From Allium sativum (Eukaryota > Streptophyta > Magnoliopsida > Asparagales > Amaryllidaceae): a stretch of 64,000 nucleotides of DNA. Below are positions 1-10,080 of this stretch, one piece after another (within the stretch, counting starts at the first letter, position 1; every line of letters begins with the position of its first letter). The DNA lies in the NCBI GenBank assembly GCA_030737875.1, contig CM060910.1, positions 67,464,501 through 67,528,500 of the forward strand, written 5' to 3'. The notes under the pieces are model-generated. The model made no database searches and had not been told where the DNA came from. It worked only from the letters and a program-made list of their open reading frames with translations. A program made the position numbers and the translations under genes.

Positions 1-1
1 T

Positions 2-853
2 ATCAACACAATAGAAGTTAACATGACTAATAGAGACGAGATATCACACAAGTTTCTCTCTGATGATCTCACTAATATGCGTGAACTACCCATCTTCGAC
101 CACAGGCTCGTTTGTTAAACCGTGTATTGGTCCGAACAATCCAAACCTGCAAAGAAAGTTACGAAAAAGTTTATAAATGTGACTTTCAAGCTTTGTATGC
201 CTTGTACTCGAATAAGCAAATCAACTGGGCAAAGATCATTCTAGATGAATGGACAGATATTACATACAAGCGCAAGTATAAGACTATTCACTATGGCGCT
301 TATATTACTCGGATTCTTACTGCTTGTGAAATAAAAAAACCCGATATGCCTTCTCTTAGCATCAAGGAAATTGGTTCAAAGACCTTAAACTTATGGATGT
401 TGATCTTAATCCCGCAACTTTGGAGTATATGTCCTTTGAGGCTTGGACTGAACATGTAGCATCTCAACTGGAAGCACTTATAGTCAAGCCTTCTCATCGC
501 CATCAACATAGGAAGAAGAAGAGGAAGAAGGAATTCAAGTCATCTCTCCCGACACTTCCTCCAAGCAAGCCTTAGTTACACTATCATGCAATCAATATAT
601 AATTCATAAAGATCTTAAGCATTTTGAGAGACAAACAACCAAGAAATTTGATTCCATCAAAGGCTTTCTGAACAGGATTTGGGAGACAATATCTTGCACC
701 GGGACTTCTTCTACCCTAGCCCATACTCCAACTCCATTTGAATGGTCATCTAGTTCGGCTGAAGATGTTCCTGATACTAGTTCTAAACATGGTGATCCTA
801 AGGGTGGGGATACAAGTGTGGCTCAAAAAGTTCCAACCTTAGAAAGTTGGTAA
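2..853 (+). pseudogene. Broken 3' (env-position) ORF of copia element G
   Basis: A decayed reading frame that can be followed through three frames: codons from position 2 to a TAA near 115, a second stretch 112-~385 (KTIHYGAYITRIL), a third 393-575 (MSFEAWTEHVASQLEAL, then a run of K/R), and a last one ~570-853 ending ...VPTLESW. At least three frame breaks are needed. The HYGAYITRI segment resembles, from memory, the plant-transposon domain often found in proteins beside plant retroelements; this is family knowledge and not a search result. It lies just before three purine tracts and an LTR start, the position of the extra ORF in SIRE-type Ty1/copia elements. No RT or integrase is in view because the element runs off the left edge. 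It is probably non-functional. It could instead be a captured gene. Confidence 0.5.
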
Positions 854-1157
854 GCTATGATGGTGTGGTTATCTTAGTAGTATTTTGGCTTTAAACTTTT
901 AATTATGGATTTGTAATATTTTTTTGTACTTAGCTCTATCTTTCAGCACAAAACTCTATAGTGTGCTATGGTACGTTATGTCTGAATGTTATGCTTGCCT
1001 ATTGTACGTCTATATTTATTGTGTGTTGTGCAAACATACTTAATTTATTTAATAAGTATCCCTTTTTGTCAATGATAAAGGGGGAGAAACAAGTGATGAT
1101 ATATTCATATTGAAAGGGGGAAATTATATAGTTGTCATTAGCCAAAAAGAGGGAGAA
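854..1157 (+). other. 3' untranslated region and polypurine tracts of element G
   Basis: Non-coding, T-rich at first, then three purine-rich blocks: AAAGGGGGAGAAACAAG (~1076), GAAAGGGGGAAA (~1114) and AAAAAGAGGGAGAA (~1144-1157). The last directly abuts TGTTGG at 1158. Repeated GGGGGAGA tracts before the 3' LTR are characteristic of plant SIRE/Maximus-type copia elements, so this fixes the strand and the LTR start. Confidence 0.6.
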
Positions 1158-1183
1158 TGTTGGATCTTGCTGTATCGCGTTTT
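1158..1183 (+). repeat. Start of the 3' LTR of element G, cut by element A
   Basis: TGTTGGATCTTGCTG follows the last purine tract and is interrupted after 25 bases by element A. The sequence resumes at 28289 once the duplicated pentamer GTTTT (1179-1183 and 28284-28288) is taken into account, giving a continuous pre-insertion site ...TATCGCGTTTTGGCTGTG. Confidence 0.6.
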
Positions 1184-1471
1184 TGTAACACCCCATGTTT
1201 CAACTACACTAAAGAGTATAAATTAAATAACAATTAATGTAATATTCAAAATTAAGGGAAACAGACTGCGGCATTGCGTCTGTCTCGAAATTCTGGTCAA
1301 GATAGATATTTGGTTTGCATAAAACGGACACTGTATGAAGAAGTTAGGAGGATTTGAAGTTTGTATACGCACATGATAATTATATATATAGGGCCCACGA
1401 ATTCAAATTTCAGTTCAGAAATTCGAAATCATGAAAATCGGCGGAAGTGGGAAAATTCATGCCCCAGGGGT

Positions 1472-1620
1472 GTCGACCCATTAGTAAGCGGGTGTCGACC
1501 CCATAGTAGGGGTGTCGACCCCTTAAGGGGGGATCGACTCCGGGGTCAACGCCATAAAATGGGGGTCGATCCCCCTAGGGCTAAGGTAGTAGACGATTTC
1601 TAAAGGCTGGAAGCTATACA
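1472..1620 (+). promoter_or_regulatory. GTCGAC array and degenerate TATA in U3 of A (5' LTR)
   Basis: Exact GTCGAC hexamers occur at 1472, 1494 and 1514, followed by decayed ones (ATCGAC, GTCAAC, GTCGAT) up to ~1575, each inside a GGGTGTCGACCCC-like context. The TATA position reads CTATACATAG (~1614-1623), where the 3' LTR has CTATATATAG, so this copy's core promoter looks damaged. The promoter role is inferred from position in U3. Confidence 0.6.
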
Positions 1621-2089
1621 TAGAGGTACATTTCTCTTGTTTTCTTCACTGGAAATCAATAGAGGCCAAACACTACCGGTGTCTGAACTGAACTGAATTC
1701 TTTATCATCTACACCAATCAAATAAGGCCAATCAGTTAGAGATTCAAGATCCGTTCTTCTTCTAGTTTTATTTTTCTAATCCAAACACTGTGAGTTCTTC
1801 GTTGCTTTTAGATTAAATATTTAAAAGAAAACCTGATATGACTATAGTTTGGATTTATTCCTGGGACTAAATTATACTGGATCCATTGTAAATTGTAAAC
1901 ATATGACATTCGGAATTGGTTATTACTTGGATCTAAATCTCTATCTAGTCGAATCTATTGTAACTTCTGTGACATTCTATGATATGGATCTTAAACCTTA
2001 TTTGTATTAGATCTACTCTCAACTATTGGATCTGAATTATGTAGACATCTAAATTATTAATCAGACTTAGCTTATTATTTAGATCTCCT

Positions 2090-2427
2090 TGTGCTTATCA
2101 TACTAGATCTACCGTTATAGATCTAATTCGCTTGTGGTTAATTTTTATGTCACAATTGTGGATCTTAAATGTTATCATGATAGATCTACATTTATAGATC
2201 TAATTCGCTTGTGGTTAATTTGTCATGTCACAATTGTGGATCTTAAATATTATCATGCTAGATCTACCTTTATAAATCTAATTCGCTTGTGGTTAATTTA
2301 TCATGTCACAATTGTGGATCTTAAATATTATCATGCTAGATCTACCTTAATAGATCTAATTCGCTTGTGTTTAATTTATCGTGTCATAATTTTGGATCTT
2401 AAATATTATCATGCTAGATCTACCTTT
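2090..2427 (+). repeat. 78-bp tandem repeats in LTR A (5' copy)
   Basis: About four units of 78 bp, each with AGATCTACCTTTATAGATCT, CGCTTGTGGTTAATTT and CACAATTGTGGATCTTAAA. Because 78 is divisible by three, the array stays open in one frame and yields a repetitive 108-residue reading frame that is not a gene. The last unit is cut at 2427 by the insertion. The equivalent array in the 3' LTR is at ~25790-26160. Confidence 0.8.
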
Positions 2428-2544
2428 CACTACTACAAAAGTAGGCAAACTCGACACTAATTTTATGTGGCCTTATATTGAAAAAGCATTGCAGTAGCCC
2501 CTTTTTTCAAATAGGAAACACCAGAGACCCATGGCATCTGCGGC

Positions 2545-2632
2545 CGTTGCCTTAGCCCTCTAAGGCAACGTTTTTGCCCATCCACTGCCACGGAAAGAAA
2601 GTGTTGCATTACAGCCGTAATGCAACACTTTC
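2545..2632. repeat. Two perfect subterminal hairpins
   Basis: Arms 2545-2554 and 2561-2570 (CGTTGCCTTA / TAAGGCAACG, 6-nt loop) form a 10-bp stem. Arms 2597-2612 and 2617-2632 (GAAAGTGTTGCATTAC and its complement, 4-nt loop AGCC) form a perfect 16-bp stem. The TGTTGCAT motif recurs singly through 2840-2940, as expected of transposase-binding subterminal repeats. Confidence 0.8.
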
Positions 2633-3308
2633 GGCATGTAATGCAAACACTATTCAGCGTTGCCTTAAGCATTAGTTAGGGCTTGGCTTCCAGTAGGGCC
2701 ACGCCAGCTTTCCACATCAGCTGTCTATGTGTCACACGACACGTCATCACTCCATGTCAGCTGCCCACGTATCACATGCCACACCAGCTATCCACGCCAG
2801 CTGTGGGGTCCACGTGCGACGGGTAATTAATTATATTTAATTTAATGCAACACCACTGCAATATGTGATGCAACACCACTGCAATATGTAATGCAACACC
2901 ATTATCATGAAATGCAATATCATAACGCAACAGTAGAAGTAGGCAAATGCTACACTAGAAGATAGCAAATACAATGCTTTAATTAAAAATTCTGCAATAC
3001 AGGTTTTGTACAAGAAACTCATCTAAAGAAATTGTTTTAATTATCCAAATATCAAAAATCAAAAATCAGCTACACCGTTTTCTTTATTTTATATAGTAAG
3101 CTCGAACTACTTCAAGAATAGGTGCACGACATAATGGACATTATCCTCTATTCCTGGCCAATTCATTAGCGCATTTTGAACATGTACATGTGTCCACATC
3201 TGCAAAATGTATTACTCATATATATATATATATAAATCATATATATGCAGCAATCCGATTGGAATAGGAAATATATATGTATGTACCTATACAAGAGGGT
3301 GGCATCGA

Positions 3309-3364
<56 letters not shown>
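3309..3364. repeat. (AT)n(GT)n microsatellite
   Basis: About nine AT units followed by about 19 GT units, inside the CACTA-like insertion. The open frame across it is an artefact of the dinucleotide run. Confidence 0.95.
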
Positions 3365-3365
<1 letters not shown>

Positions 3366-3719
3366 ACATCTGCAAAATGTATCCCTCTGCCTTCCATAAT
3401 TAAATATGCACTTGAAATGATAACAAGTTATTTGATAAGTGGTGGCATCGAATAGTCATTGGCCTTCTTAACAAAATGTTATGAACACAATTATTACAAT
3501 TGAATTAATGACCATTGGCGATTGGTCACTCATGCCTTCCAAACCCAACAAATAAGCAATTTCAGTATACTTCGTCTTCTGAGCAAAAAGTTTTCAGTTC
3601 GCATATTATTGCGACGTATAGTGTGTCACTTCATATCCTTTAAAGCTTCAGAACCATATTGTCATCTACATCTTCAACTCCTAAACAAACCTCCATCGTC
3701 AAAAGTTTCAAAAAAAACT

Positions 3720-5344
3720 GGAGGACTCTTCACTATGCATCATTGCCACTGTTCTTACAGGACATTGGACTTATGAATTTGTGCATCTCACGCTTAGGCA
3801 TACTCTGGAGCATAATGAGTGGCCTATACGGTTATACCCAATAACTCTTTTCTAATAACATGCCCATCTTACAGTAAGCGTGATCATGCGCTAATGTTGA
3901 AACTTTTTACAAAACGTGGAGGTGCTTTTTATGTGCAACAATGGTCTGGTGAAGAATTTGAGCCTGAACCAGCGTTCGAGGTAGAATCATGGGCTAGAGT
4001 TGTTGGCTTTCCCGAGTTCCTAAAGAAAAATGTTCCTGCAATTAAAGAATTAATGATGCCAATGGGAAATTTGCGTGAAATTGACGATTGTCGTTGGTCT
4101 CGAATTAACCATAGATCATTATACCTGAAAATGGAATTTTATGAAGGCACTGGCTCGGAGAATACTTTTGTTGCTCGATTCGACAACAAGGTTTACCTCA
4201 TTAGGGTTCAGCACTGTACCCATGCTCATCCTGGGACAAGGCCTGAAATTCTATTTGTGGGCAATAGGGAGGAACCGGTCGTAGCATTTTTGTGTGATCA
4301 TAAGTAAATTTTACTTCCATCCACTGTTTCTTTTAGTTAATCCACAATATGTTTGGCTAATCAGGGTAAAATTGCCAAAGAACACAATTACAAAGTGTTC
4401 ATTCAACTATGCTTTATCCTTAACAGCCTTATAATGAGACACAACCACACATGGACACACTCACAGACATACATACAAGGTTATAGTAGCCTACATTATG
4501 AATTTACCCATTAGTTTCTCAACAAAGTATATGGAGTCAACATAGCATACTCCTTATCATAGTCAGCCCAAAATATAATAGAAATTTGACACAAAGTGTT
4601 CATTCAACTATGCTCTATCCTTAACGGCCTTAAAATGAGACACAACCATAAATGCACACACTCACATACATACATACAAGGTTATAATAGTCTACATTAT
4701 GAATTTACCTATTAGTTTCTCAACAAAGTATATGGATTCAGCATAGCATTCTCCTTATCATAGTCAGTCCAAAATATAATAGAAGTTTGACACAAAGTGT
4801 TCATTCAACTATGCTCTATCCTTAACGGCCTTATAATGAGACACAACCACACATGCATACAATAATATACATACATACAAGGTTATAATAGCCTACATTA
4901 TGAATTTATCCATTAGTTTCTCAATAAAGTATATGGAGTCAGCATAGCATGCTCCTTATCATAGTCAGCCCAAAATATGATAGAAGTTTGACACAAAGTG
5001 TTCATTCAACTATGCTCTATCCTTAACAGCCTTATAATGAGACACAACCACACATGCACACACTCACATACATACATACAAGGTTATAATAGCCTTATAA
5101 TGAGACACGACCAGATGACCGACATTCAACTAGAAAGTAGCTATACCAACATTGGCATAAAACAACACATTATCACAAGTGGATTATCTTATATAGAAGT
5201 AATCATTTCTTCTTAAAACTATGATCATTTATATGAGGTGCTAATTGGAATATATCAATGATCATGTAATCCCCTTTCAGTCACTCTGACATAGACAATG
5301 ACTCTGACATGGACACTGACTCTAAAGAAGAAGAAGAAGATTAA
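3720..5344 (+). pseudogene. Unidentified two-exon gene remnant in the CACTA-like insertion
   Basis: I do not recognise the family. An upstream open segment (~3720-3848, containing VLTGHWTYEFVHLTLRH) stops at TAA. A second frame from ~3819 to 4303 carries 150+ codons with protein-like composition (GGAFYVQQWSGEEFEP near its start, ENTFVARFDNKVYLIRVQH near its end). A donor at 4304 (ATAA/GTAAAT) and an acceptor at 5279-5280 (CCCCTTTCAG) would join it in frame to a 21-codon last exon, SDIDNDSDMDTDSKEEEED then TAA: an acidic tail. The intron would be 976 bp and contains the 201-bp tandem array. The upstream segment needs a frame change or a very short intron (GTTATA...TTACAG, ~3827-3875). It may be a host gene fragment captured by the transposon, or an accessory transposon protein. 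Confidence 0.4.
4395..5110. repeat. 201-bp tandem repeat, about 3.6 copies
   Basis: Units start with GTGTTCATTCAACTATGC at 4395, 4596, 4797 and 4998, a period of exactly 201 bp; the last is partial. Copies differ by scattered point changes. Each contains a run of ACACATGCACACACTCACATACATAC. It lies wholly within the proposed intron of the neighbouring gene remnant. Confidence 0.9.
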
Positions 5345-6416
5345 CATGCCTCTTGGTGGAAAACTATTTATGTACAATGTATGTATATATTCAGTTATGT
5401 TTTATGTATGAATGCTTTACGATACTTCTTTTGATGCTCGCTAGTGGAGTTTGTGAATGTTGTGATGAATGCTGGTGATGATTGTTGGCTTGAATGTTTG
5501 TGGAAGTTTGTGATTATTGGTGATGAATGTTAGCTTGAATGTTTGTGAATGGCTTGAATGTTTAAGAATGGTAGTGAATGTTTGTGAATGCTGGTGATGA
5601 TTGGTAACCGCAAGCATTTTAATAGTATCTTTGTTTGACTTTGGGTAGATTTAACTTTAGGTTTATCATTTATGTATGCTCGCTACCAACTGACTTACAT
5701 TGAAAAGTAATTTGCAAACCCATATATAACTATCCAAGTATATAATTACTTATGGATAGATTAAGGTGGACCGTCTGTTGCCCCTAACCTGCATAATTAC
5801 TTATGGATAGATTAAGGATGTTGGTACATAATTACTTATGGTACATAATTACTTATGGATAGATTAAGGATAAATTAAGGTACATAATTACTTGTGGATA
5901 AATTAAGGATAGATTAAGGTGGAAGAACTCCTCATAACCTGCATTTTCTTCCTTTAAATGAACCGTATGTTGCTCCTTCAAATATAAGGTGGAAGAAATA
6001 CCCTAATCAGTGCAGAAGCAATAACAAATAGACCGTCTCTCTCTTATATTTTTCGATGTTGCTCCTTCCTCTGATCTGTAATTCGTGAGTGTTAATCGAC
6101 ATGGCGATGTGAGAATGGAAGCTGACGTGGATTTAGGTTTACAATTTGGTCAATGGAAAAAAGGGGAAAGTTAGGAGAGAGAAGATGAACGATGAGAGTA
6201 TTTTTAGATGTTTTTCGTGAGTGGGAAATGTCACACCAAAATTTCAGCGGAAGAATGCAACGAGGTGGTTGTCCTTGTTTGGATGATAGGGTAATGTTAA
6301 GATAGGAAACATGGATTGATTTTAACCGTTGGATTAAATATGCATCTACGGTTGAGGCGTTATTTATGATGGTAACGCGGATCGCTGACCTGGGATGTAT
6401 TTATGTAAAGCTACAC
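5345..6416. repeat. Low-complexity 3' part of the CACTA-like insertion
   Basis: No gene is seen. 5440-5610 is built of short direct repeats of GTGAATGTTTGTGAATG and GCTGGTGATGATTG. 5740-5940 repeats CATAATTACTTATGGATAGATTAAGG several times. 5990-6416 is unique AT-rich DNA, ending near ACCGTTGGATTAAATATGCATC. Confidence 0.6.
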
Positions 6417-6908
6417 TTTGATCTGGTGTTGCTTGTCACAACACAAGAATTCTTATTTAGATATTTCATTAATTGGACATGTGAATCCTTATTTATTCAT
6501 GCCTATTATGACATCTTGAGTATGTTAGATCTAATTTTATTATCACATGCGCACTAGATCTATTTTTATAAGTCCACTTTATCACTATTCCAATTACATG
6601 TTTATGTCACTTGTGTTAAAATAATCACTATTGTCATCTTTCCCTTTTATTATTTATGGCTAGGCTACTTTCTAGCCTAGACATGACGCCAAATATATGC
6701 GAATGCGCTAGTTAGGGAACAGGGGAAAGCATTACAATTGGCATAACTTGAATGACGAATATGAATTTGGACATATAATCCATTATGAATATAATTGGGT
6801 AAATGGGCATGAACACCTATAAAGACACAGGTGTAATTAATTGGTTAATAATTAAAATGCCTAGGATTACAGTAATTAGAAAACTGCAACAACAGTTATG
6901 ACATGAAG

Positions 6909-7101
6909 TTAGATTGCATTTGTGGTGGAAGTCTGCCCGGACCCAATCGGTATATCCAGCAACCGCAAATGTTGAATCTAATGTGAAGGGTCTAAGTGCA
7001 CAAATACGAGATAGGATGAGGCACGAGGTTAGGCCCAACGTGTGGAAGAAGTCTTCCCATACCCGACCGGCATATCCAGCATCCACAAGTTGTAGGCCTA
7101 A
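6909..7101 (+). repeat. Paired stem-loop modules in LTR A (5' copy)
   Basis: Module 1 has arms TAGATT-CATTTGTGG (~6910-6925) and CCGCAAATG-AATCTA (6963-~6979), enclosing GTCTGCCCGGACC...CGGTATATCCAG. Module 2 has arms TTAGGCC-AACGTGTGG (7029-7045) and CCACAAGTT-GGCCTAA (7083-7101), enclosing CTTCCCATACCCGACCGGCATATCCAG. The 3' LTR has the same pair at ~26670-26850 with the second inner stem perfect. Related modules occur in LTR B. Confidence 0.65.
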
Positions 7102-7239
7102 TGTGGGAGGTCTAGCCCGTTATAACCATAAATGGACATGATAACGAATTGGAATACTTAACCTAGTTAAATCCACATGGATTGTATGAACATGTTAATT
7201 TGAATAGAGGCTGAATAAACTTGTTTGAAATAGTGGGTA

Positions 7240-7416
7240 GGTTAAGTAAATCTTGTGGCGGTGGGTAATATTTATATATATAAGCCCACAAACTTAACCT
7301 ATTTTATACATTAGGGTATGCAACTTTGTTAAGTGAACTTGCTTGGATCAGCAAAGGTTAAGTAAATCTTGTGGCAGTGGGGTAATATTTACATATATAG
7401 GCCCGACAACTTAACC
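7240..7416 (+). repeat. Two GGTTAAGT/ACTTAACC hairpins in LTR A (5' copy)
   Basis: Arms GGTTAAGT 7240-7247 with ACTTAACC 7292-7299, and 7356-7363 with 7409-7416. In the first, an inner TTGTGG/CCCACAA pairing lengthens the stem. The 3' LTR repeats them around 26990-27165. The same 8-bp arms form the 57-bp tandem array of LTR B. Confidence 0.75.
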
Positions 7417-8540
7417 TGTTTTACATGTTAGACTGTTAGGCATAACCAGTTGAAATCCTAGTTGTGGGGATGCAAGCCTAGGGGGAGCTTGTATTAACTT
7501 ATGTGTGGGACCCGTTTCAATCAGTAACCCATCTAGGTATCAAACAAGTATTTTGAACTAGGTCGGGGTAGGGGCACGCTTACTGGGCTGATTGTAAGAG
7601 ATCCAAAACGAAAGGGCGGCGTCAACAACGCAGGAAACAAACAGAGTCATGTGCGTGCATAGGTCCAACTTTCTATGGGTATTAAGTTGCTGTGACATCA
7701 GTAGATATGGTTGTGCACATTTTGAAAATGATGGGTTGCCACTTTAGGAAGTGATACATCCTACCGTGGGGCCAGCAAAGGGTATCTACGGAGTAGGGAG
7801 CCGATCAATTAGGGTAGTAGTTAGGGTACATATAGACTCTGGTGAGTTTATGAGTCCGTTATTGGGGCTGCCTGTGGATTGTATGGGGTTAAAACCTCTC
7901 ACCATAAGTACGCCTAAGACTACAATTTCATACATGTTGGGGATCATCTCATTATTGATATACTAGTAGTAGTGCAGAGTAATCATTAAGGAAGCGTATA
8001 CACTCTATCTTGTTTACCTTGTCATACCTGCCTTATATGATGTTGTCTTTCTTATCCGTGTTATATGCATGTCATGCTACTTTTACTTATTTACTTGCTA
8101 AAAGTAACTGGACTCGCCAGACTTTGTATCTGACCCTTTTTGTTTCCTCTTCTTTCTTCCATTCCCCTCCCCCCGGTTCTCAGGGTGAGAATACCCAGGC
8201 TTAGTCAGGACTCAGTAATAATCTTGCTAGGAGCTGCTTTCGAAGTATGGCTCAAGTTCTTATCTCTGCTATGGCTTTGTCTTTTTTAGGGAATTATGCT
8301 TTTTATGCACTCTGATGGAACAAGATAGAAAGTTTCATATTTTGTAATGGATTTTATGTGGTTTTAGACTTGTGATATTTTCGACCACGATGTTATGATT
8401 TATATTTGAAATAAAAACAAAAATTTCATTGTTGTTTTATATCTGTCTTGTAATATTTCTGTTTTTATTTTTCTATAACGCTTCACGAAACTTAATGCAT
8501 TCCCTTAGTGGGTGACATTAACGGACGTGGGGTGTCATAC

Positions 8541-8553
8541 TTTGTATCAGAGC
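8541..8553 (+). promoter_or_regulatory. Primer-binding site of element A
   Basis: TTTGTATCAGAGC directly follows the 5' LTR. It differs by one base from the plant consensus TTTGGTATCAGAGC, complementary to the 3' end of initiator methionine tRNA. It fixes the + orientation of A. Confidence 0.85.
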
Positions 8554-8718
8554 TAAATGTTACCAGATTGGATAACAGTATTTGAAAATTATTTTCAAAA
8601 AGGTTCTAAAAGAAAGCATTTTTCAAAAAGAAAGGTCTGTTTTGTAAAACATATTCCCCGAAGCCATATGTAATATCCTTCGATCCCTTGTCTAAATCTC
8701 TTTCCTTTTCTTTTTAGC

Positions 8719-9242
8719 ATGTCTAGGGAACCTAATATCCCAGAGGGCGTTACGATACCAGGCTGGTTTCGTAGGTATCTGGAGGCCACAGCGCCTGCTG
8801 AAGGCTAAGGAAACGTTCCTCCCCCAACTGCACCCGTTGTTCTTCCTCCTCCTCCTCCTCCGCGTGTAGACAACTTTTCCAAGATCTACAAAGATTTCCA
8901 TGCTATGCGAGGAAAGCCATTCCAGGGAACCAAGACATTCGTAGAGGCAAGGAATTAGCTCAAGGAGACCGAGGACTTGTTTGTAATACTTGAAGTGGAA
9001 GATCGAACGAAGATTCAGTTGGCTGCCTGGCTACTGAAGGATGAAGCTTCGTTCTGGTGGGAAGTAACCCAAGCGGGGCGTCCGGTGGAAACTTGGAATG
9101 ACTTTAGACAGGGGTTTGAAAGAAGTTTATTTCTCAAGCTGAGAAAAGCATGGAAATGGAGAGGTTCTTGGTGCTCAAACAAGGAGACATGACTATAAAA
9201 GAATATGTGAACAAATTCAACTAGCTAGCTAGATTCGGTTTG
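8719..9242 (+). pseudogene. gag: Element A gag, N-terminal half
   Basis: Begins at ATG 8719 (MSREPNIPEGV), 165 bases after the primer site. A TGA stops the frame at ~8806, after which a proline run (LPPPPPPR) and then the capsid-type gag domain follow: KIQLAAWLLKDEASFWWEV...TWNDFRQGFERSLF, then FLVLKQGDMTIKEYVNKF. This is the retrotransposon gag signature (W-W, then F, then L-K-Q-G-x-M-x-V-x-E-Y). In-frame stops at ~8956 and ~9222 and a shift near 9150 make it a pseudogene. Element T interrupts it; gag resumes at 22905. The product would have formed the virus-like particle in the cytoplasm. Confidence 0.85.
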
Positions 9243-9262
9243 GAACTAGTTGACACTCCACA
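9243..9262. repeat. Left copy of a 20-bp duplication flanking T
   Basis: GAACTAGTTGACACTCCACA, part of the gag codons of A, is repeated exactly at 22905-22924 on the other side of T. Normal Ty3/gypsy target duplications are 4-6 bp. Confidence 0.85.
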
Positions 9263-9945
9263 AGCCACCAGGAATATGAAGATTTACAATTGATAGATAG
9301 GGATGCTCTCATTCGGACGAATTCATCTCGTGATACATATGCCTCGTCGGCCTGTGATATACCTTTCCTCACCGGCTCGTGAAGAGCTACCACGACCCGC
9401 TCCCAAAATAACCATCACGATCCGACCACAGAAGAGTGTCACGAACCGTTCACGAGTCAGCATAATGTTTGTCATGACCAAGTCCCTCACGATCCGCATG
9501 CTCAGGATCTGGCGACACCTGTCCATAACCGTCATATTGACCATTTCTCCATTAAGCCATGAACCAGTTCGAGATCCTCGGGATCTGTGCCACTTGTCAT
9601 CATGAACTGCCTGTAGATATCAGCTATAAATAGCCCCATACTTGGCATTTTTGAGGATCTTTTGGCAATTCTAAGTGTTGTTATCACCATTGTTGCTTAT
9701 CCATTATTTCTGATTAGTATTATTATGAAATTACTGAGTGAATTATCATTGTAATCGTGAGATTGAGAGAAATCATTGATTGTACTTGCATTCTACGTAT
9801 AGTCGAAGATATATAAAGTGGATGTAGGCTCGTTAATGCCGAACCACTATAAATCTTGTGTGCTCTCTGTGTTTTCTTCATTTCTAGACATTAATTTCTG
9901 TAAATTCAGTTAATTTGGGTGTTAGAGTCATATTTGGATCTAACA
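9263..9945 (+). repeat. 5' LTR of T (first ~20 bp missing)
   Basis: Collinear with 22221-22904. The 3' copy starts TGTTGGCTAGCTTTTGAATC, which is absent here; the sequence enters directly at AGCCACCAGG after the 20-bp duplication. It ends GGATCTAACA. It is rich in CACGA/TCGTG words. Confidence 0.85.
9625..9633 (+). promoter_or_regulatory. TATA box of T 5' LTR
   Basis: GCTATAAATAGCCCC lies about 320 bp before the LTR end, a good plant core promoter. The 3' LTR has GCTATGAATAACCC at the same place, so that copy is damaged. Confidence 0.6.
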
Positions 9946-10080
9946 TTTTGGTTCTTTCACTGAGAACTGAAGTCTCAGCATATCAGATTATTACTCTATT
10001 GTTTGGATATTCAAGTCCGAAGAAAATAGTCTGAATCTTCACTGTTTTAATTTTGAAGAATTTAGCAAACTCAAGGCATT
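9946..10080 (+). other. T leader and primer-site region
   Basis: TTTTGGTTCTTTCACTGAGAAC directly follows the LTR. This matches the TTTGGT-start leader common in Tat elements rather than the Met-tRNA site. I did not assign the tRNA. No gene lies here. Confidence 0.5.

Larger units (their letters stand above)
2428..6416 (+). mobile_element. ~4-kb CACTA-like insertion in the 5' LTR of A
   Basis: The sequence is absent from the otherwise collinear 3' LTR. It begins CACTACTACAAAAGTAGG, the terminal sequence type of plant CACTA (En/Spm) transposons, followed by GC-rich subterminal DNA with repeated ATGCAACACCACTGCAATATG units, also typical. The right edge is inferred at ~6416 (plus or minus 10) from where LTR homology returns. 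No matching inverted terminus is seen there, so it is truncated or the class is wrong. TTT may flank both ends as a 3-bp duplication (2425-2427 and ~6417-6419). No transposase is recognisable; an unidentified two-exon gene lies inside. Confidence 0.6.
1184..8539 (+). repeat. 5' LTR of element A (interrupted by a 4-kb insertion)
   Basis: Homologous throughout to 24894-28283, except for 2428-~6416, which has no counterpart there. Without the insertion it is about 3.37 kb. It starts TGTAACACCCC and ends GGGGTGTCATA; the final base pair differs from the 3' copy (TCACA), probably a C-to-T change. Inside are the GTCGAC array, a degenerate TATA, 78-bp repeats, two stem-loop modules and two GGTTAAGT hairpins, listed separately. 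Confidence 0.85.

Noticed and set aside
2134..2460. 108-codon repetitive frame (and its counterpart at 25850-26185)
   Set aside because: It comes from the 78-bp LTR repeat; no start context and no conservation beyond the DNA repeat.
3207..3455. 82-codon frame over the dinucleotide run
   Set aside because: Its translation is a Tyr-Ile and Cys-Val run caused by the (AT)n(GT)n microsatellite.
2428..6416. Helitron as the class of the 4-kb insertion
   Set aside because: No CTRR end with a preceding hairpin and no A/T insertion site; the left end CACTACTACAAAA and the subterminal repeats fit CACTA better.
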